Below, piece by piece: positions 60,435 through 64,000 of a stretch of 64,000 bases of DNA. Under the pieces are notes generated by a model. That model saw only the letters and a list, made by a program, of their open reading frames with translations, was not told where the DNA came from and did not search any database. Position 1 is the stretch's first letter, and every line of letters starts with the position of its first letter. Source of the stretch: Epiperipatus broadwayi (Eukaryota; Onychophora; Udeonychophora; Euonychophora; Peripatidae); NCBI GenBank assembly GCA_028023455.1, contig JAQFVV010012418.1, forward strand, positions 7,187,244 through 7,251,243. Direction: 5' to 3'. The position numbers were made by a program, and so were the translations under genes.

Positions 60435-62735
60435 ATGTTACATTTAATAAATTATAAAAGAAAATTAGTTATTATATTTGATAATAAAATAAATGCACAG
60501 AAGATAAAAAAGAATATTATTATTAAAATCATTTGGCAGTCAGAGGGAACTAAGCTACCTACAATGCTGATAATTGGCTGTTTCAATGGGGTCTACCTTA
60601 TTAATAAATGTCCTGTCTATATAATTATATCTCTACAGTTACTATTTTGATTAATACAACAATTAAACATTTTACTGATTGATTTAGAAACAAACTAAAC
60701 ATAAAACTTAGTAATTATTGAACAAATAACCTTAGTTAAAACTAATCTTTTTCTCCTCTTTATACAGCTTATTAGAGAGATTTAATTGTTATGAAGACTA
60801 GTCTACTCAATCTAACTAAATGTTAAAAACTATCTTAAAGATAAAAAACTTTAAATCTTATTCACATCACTATCTTTGTTTGTGTTGATTTGATAATCTT
60901 ATATTTCATATACAAAAACTGATTTTATTTTTGATTTAAAATTCACATTCACGCATTCTATCTCAGCTTAATATCCCTAATAAAACCGTTTTTCTCACTG
61001 CAAAATATTATTGAGAATGAGCCATCTAAATCTTAAATGGTAATTTCTTACTTCTTAATATGATAAGAATCTCAGAATCTAATCTTCAGCCTTTGAAACA
61101 TAATCTCATTCATAGAAATCTTAAAATCATTTTGTTTAATTAGTAAACAGAATTGATCATGGAAAAGAATGGATGTTATAGCATGACTATGGGGAACCTA
61201 TGTCATGTGTGTCAGATGACATGCAAAAAAAATTTGATAGTCCATATAAATTATATTATTATTAATATGTATTTTATTAAAATTATTTGTTAATAATTAT
61301 TATGAAATTTTTGATTTCCCTTATCCTTTGTTTTGTAGTAAATGTATGACTCTTTATCTTTAATCACATATGCATTATACATGTGTCAGTGACCAATCAT
61401 ACCCAACACAGTGCACGAGTATTACTTGTGCAAACAGGCACTTTGGTATGAAATTTTTTAAAATTAACTTACACTCGAAAACGATTTAATAAAATGTTTT
61501 ACAAAGATATATTTCTCAATATTTTTTTTTAGTAAAAAATTTTGCTGTTCTACTTAACATAACTAAGGTAAGTAAAAAAAATAACAGAATCAAGTAACAG
61601 AAAATTCCAAAGTTTATGGACAGAAGTATATGGTATGATTAATAAGGACAATAAAGTAGTCTGTATTTTGTATTCTGGGTTAGTAGTATGCAGAACTTCA
61701 TCAGTAAACTGACATTATGAAGCAAATCAAACATTTCTTCTTATGCAAAGGAATCATTATATCAGAAATTAATTTATAAAAGATAGATTAAGAAATAGAA
61801 TGTGTACTATTAAAAGTAACAAAATATGATTCTGATATATAAACATTTAACATCTAATGTACAGAAGTAAAAATCTCATTCGAAAATATGTTCATGACAA
61901 TTCACTTTTGTTAATTCTATGCTAATTTTTAAAGTTATTTCAATAAAATTCTGTAATAATTAATTTTGTACTAATTTTTAATCTATTAAAAATTGCTTAG
62001 GCATGTCAATAATTTGATAAATATTATTTGTAAATTTTTGGTAAGGCTTTTAAGATTCTCCACTATTATTGCAACATATAACAAATACTATATAACAAAA
62101 AAATAAAAATGTACCTCCATTAAAAATTTTATTGTTTAAATCAATATAAAAAAAAGGTATTTAGCTTTCAGATTTGCTAAAACAGCCAAATAATTTTAAT
62201 CTTGCAAAGCATTTTTATGTATTAATACCTTACATCAGGGATGACCAATATTTTATAAACCCTATACCAATTTTTTTTATGCATGAGATCACATGTTCCA
62301 TATAAATTTTGTACTATTTAATATTTTTTCTTAATATAATACATTTTGTCTTTGCCAGACTTTTAATGCTTGGAATTAAGCAGAACATTTTTCAAATTTG
62401 AATTATTCAGATCTGACCTCGTTCATTTATCCTTTTTTTTAATAATTTTTGTAAAAAAGAATGAACAATTACAAAATGAAAGTTAAAACAACTATGGACT
62501 TGCTTTGAATTAGTATTCAAAATTAGGCAAATATGAAATGTCTATTTATAGATTGAATGCAAAAAAAAAAATTAATTTGATTCACTAAATTTAAATTTTT
62601 GTCTTGATTATTAATAAAAAACTGTTTTTTGATTCTTGTATTGGTTTATAAAATCTAATCTTTTTATTTTTATAATCAGACATTCAGTGCAGTGTGTCAA
62701 TGTGAGAAGTTAAACCATTAAATATCACATCATTA
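60435..62735. other. AT-rich spacer, no gene seen
   Basis: No gene or clear element. CAGGGATGACCAATATTTTA at about 62236 resembles a hAT-type end, but no partner was found. Confidence 0.45.
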
Positions 62736-62740
62736 TTTCC

Positions 62741-63034
62741 TATGTTTGCTCATAACTGTTGTTAAAACAGGCAAAACTCTCTATACAGTAGTGCCACTCA
62801 GTGCAAGCCAGAGTAATCAATGAATGCCAGAAGGCTTGTGCAGATCCAAGGCTCCTCACTGACGAAACCCACAAGCTAGAAAATAGTCTGGGGATACTGG
62901 ATGAGTAGGCACTAGATAAGGATTTTATGTACAAGCCTTTTGGCATCCATTGATTACTCTGGCTTGCACTGACTGGCACTACTGTATGGAGAGTTTTGCC
63001 TGTTTTAACAACAGTTATAAGCAAGCATAAGAAA
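62741..63034. repeat. Hammerhead repeat family 2, copy 2, in an inverted duplication
   Basis: The left arm (about 62741-62842) is the inverted form of the right arm (about 62932-63034): GTTAAAACAGGCAAAACTCT on the left faces AGAGTTTTGCCTGTTTTAAC on the right. Similarity extends outward on both sides (CATAACTGTTGTT against AACAACAGTTATA). The central part carries the ribozyme-like motif. The whole forms a near-palindrome of about 290 bp. Confidence 0.85.
62853..62894 (+). ncRNA. Hammerhead ribozyme-like motif, family 2 copy 2
   Basis: TCCTCA (stem I), CTGACGA (core with one change), AACCCACAAGCTA (stem II worn), GAAAATAGTC (GAA, stem III, cleavage base C), TGGGGA (stem I, six pairs including one G-U). 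Confidence 0.55.
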
Positions 63035-63230
63035 TGGTGATCATGTAATGTTTAGTGGTTTAATACCAATCTTGCCTAATAGGATAGTGGTGGCTATGGT
63101 TATTAAAGAATCAAAGACCCCAAATGTATGGGTACTGAACTGAGTTCAGATCTATATGACTATATAAGCTACTGAGCTTGGATTGAAAATATTATTGTTT
63201 TCAATTTTAAACTCATTAAGTTTTATAGTT
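63035..63230. other. Spacer, no gene seen
   Basis: No motif. Confidence 0.4.
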
Positions 63231-63234
63231 AAGT

Positions 63235-63435
63235 AGAGATAAAAGGTCTAAGTACAGTGCTCTCAGATTCAAGCTCTTCGTTGATGAAAGCCACAAGCTA
63301 GAAACTAGTTTGGGGATATTGGATGAGTAGGCACTAGATAGGAATTTTATGCACAAGCCTTCTGACATCCACTGATTATTCTGGCTTGCACTGAGTGGCA
63401 CTACTGTTAGGAGAGTTTTGCCTGTTTTAATCTGA
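63235..63435 (+). repeat. Hammerhead repeat family 2, copy 3
   Basis: Direct copy of the same family, ending GAGAGTTTTGCCTGTTTTAA. Closest in layout to copy 1. The 5' boundary is not defined. Confidence 0.85.
63275..63316 (+). ncRNA. Hammerhead ribozyme-like motif, family 2 copy 3
   Basis: TCTTCG (stem I), TTGATGA (core with C3 changed to T), stem II AGC/GCT around loop CACAA, GAAACTAGTT (stem III A-U and C-G, cleavage base T), TGGGGA (stem I, all six positions pair if G-U is allowed). The stem I strand differs from copies 1 and 2 but pairing is kept. Confidence 0.55.
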
Positions 63436-63557
63436 GTAGTTGATGCATGCATCTTAAGCTGGACACCATGCTTTATATTAAGATCTTTTATTTCTGTTTT
63501 AGTATCAAATTGTTTTAAGTAATCAATCTATTTTAATTATAAACCAAACAATCAACT

Positions 63558-63625
63558 TTATCATCATCATCATTTTCAACCATTATCAATTCACAGCAGG
63601 ATAAAGCTCTCTCCAAGCTAAGCTT
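63558..63625 (-). repeat. LINE 3' end, isolated, inverted
   Basis: The minus strand reads TTGGAGAGAGCTTTATCCTG, then TGAATTGATAATGGTTGAAA and a GATGATGATG tip, matching the last 65 bases of the LINE at 59045-59105. A severely 5'-truncated insertion. Confidence 0.75.
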
Positions 63626-63629
63626 CACT

Positions 63630-64000
63630 TTTTTTGCAAAAAGCAGAATTTAAAACTTAAAATGAAGTAAAAAAACAAGAATTTTATTTTACTTTAGAAT
63701 ACTGAATAGACATCATCATCGTCACTATCATCATTATAATAATAAAAAAATGACAATATCAATTATTGTAATCGAAAATTAGTATTTTTCACTTGCATAT
63801 TGAGTAATTCAAATTACAAATCCAAGAATCAAGTAAGACAACTGAGATAGTCAATCTTATGGTGCATGTGTCAAATTTAGATATAGATGCATTAATTTTA
63901 TCACACTGAAATCTATTATAAAAATAAAAAGTCTTAGGAAAGTAATATTATAATCAACAAATTTTTTTTTAAATTCACATTCAGTAAGTAAAAAAAAAAT
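63630..64000. other. AT-rich window end, no gene seen
   Basis: An ATC-rich stretch lies near 63711-63735. Nothing else. Confidence 0.5.

Noticed and set aside
61675-61705. CTGATGAAGTTCTGC on the minus strand as a ribozyme core
   Set aside because: No GAAA box at a suitable distance and no stem I.
62230-62260. CAGGGATGACCAATATTTTA as a hAT terminal repeat
   Set aside because: No matching opposite end, duplication or transposase remnant within several kb.

Overview
The window is about 75% A+T, non-coding almost throughout, and reads as repeat-rich intergenic DNA of an invertebrate animal. The evidence is the mix of element classes: Penelope-like, RTE-type LINE, Ty3/gypsy, several hAT types, piggyBac and Merlin, together with long trinucleotide microsatellites. 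The exact phylum cannot be fixed from this sequence; an arthropod is a reasonable guess and no more. I found no host gene, no rRNA, no functional tRNA, no CRISPR array and no operon. Every recognisable protein segment belongs to a mobile element, and nearly all are broken.

Layout: 1-4.5 kb is featureless AT-rich DNA. 4.5-9.2 kb holds Penelope-like element (PLE) ends, two of them head-to-head, and a decayed RTE-type LINE with an odd homopolymer block. 9.5-13.7 kb is the 3' part of a gypsy element whose integrase gene is split by a complete 2.8-kb hAT transposon with an exact 8-bp target duplication. 14.7-17.7 kb is a second, older hAT. A 147-bp AAT-repeat microsatellite, several degenerate tandem arrays (18.4-22 kb) and a piggyBac remnant inside one of these arrays follow. 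24-37 kb holds LINE fragments and a possible large element at 30.8 kb.

The most striking region is 38.1-47.3 kb. A unit of about 475 bp is present in direct tandem copies and then in inverted copies, and the whole block is flanked by a 12-bp direct repeat. Each complete unit carries a hammerhead-ribozyme-like motif with a conserved core and base-paired stems. One unit is interrupted, inside its ribozyme motif, by an element with terminal direct repeats of about 1.95 kb and a 5-bp target duplication. The second of these repeats is in turn split by a 2.7-kb TG...CA insertion with a 4-bp duplication.

49.7-55.1 kb is a nearly complete gypsy element (LTRs about 97% alike, tRNA-Ser-type primer site, gag, protease-RT, RNase H, integrase) disabled by stops and frameshifts. 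After it come a Merlin fragment (56.3 kb), the longest LINE copy (56.9-59.1 kb), a second hammerhead-bearing repeat family in three copies (59.6, 62.9 and 63.3 kb), a fold-back element (60 kb) and a LINE 3' end (63.6 kb).

The genes do not form a pathway. What the window records is successive, nested mobile-element insertions, with two separate repeat families that look like self-cleaving RNA elements.
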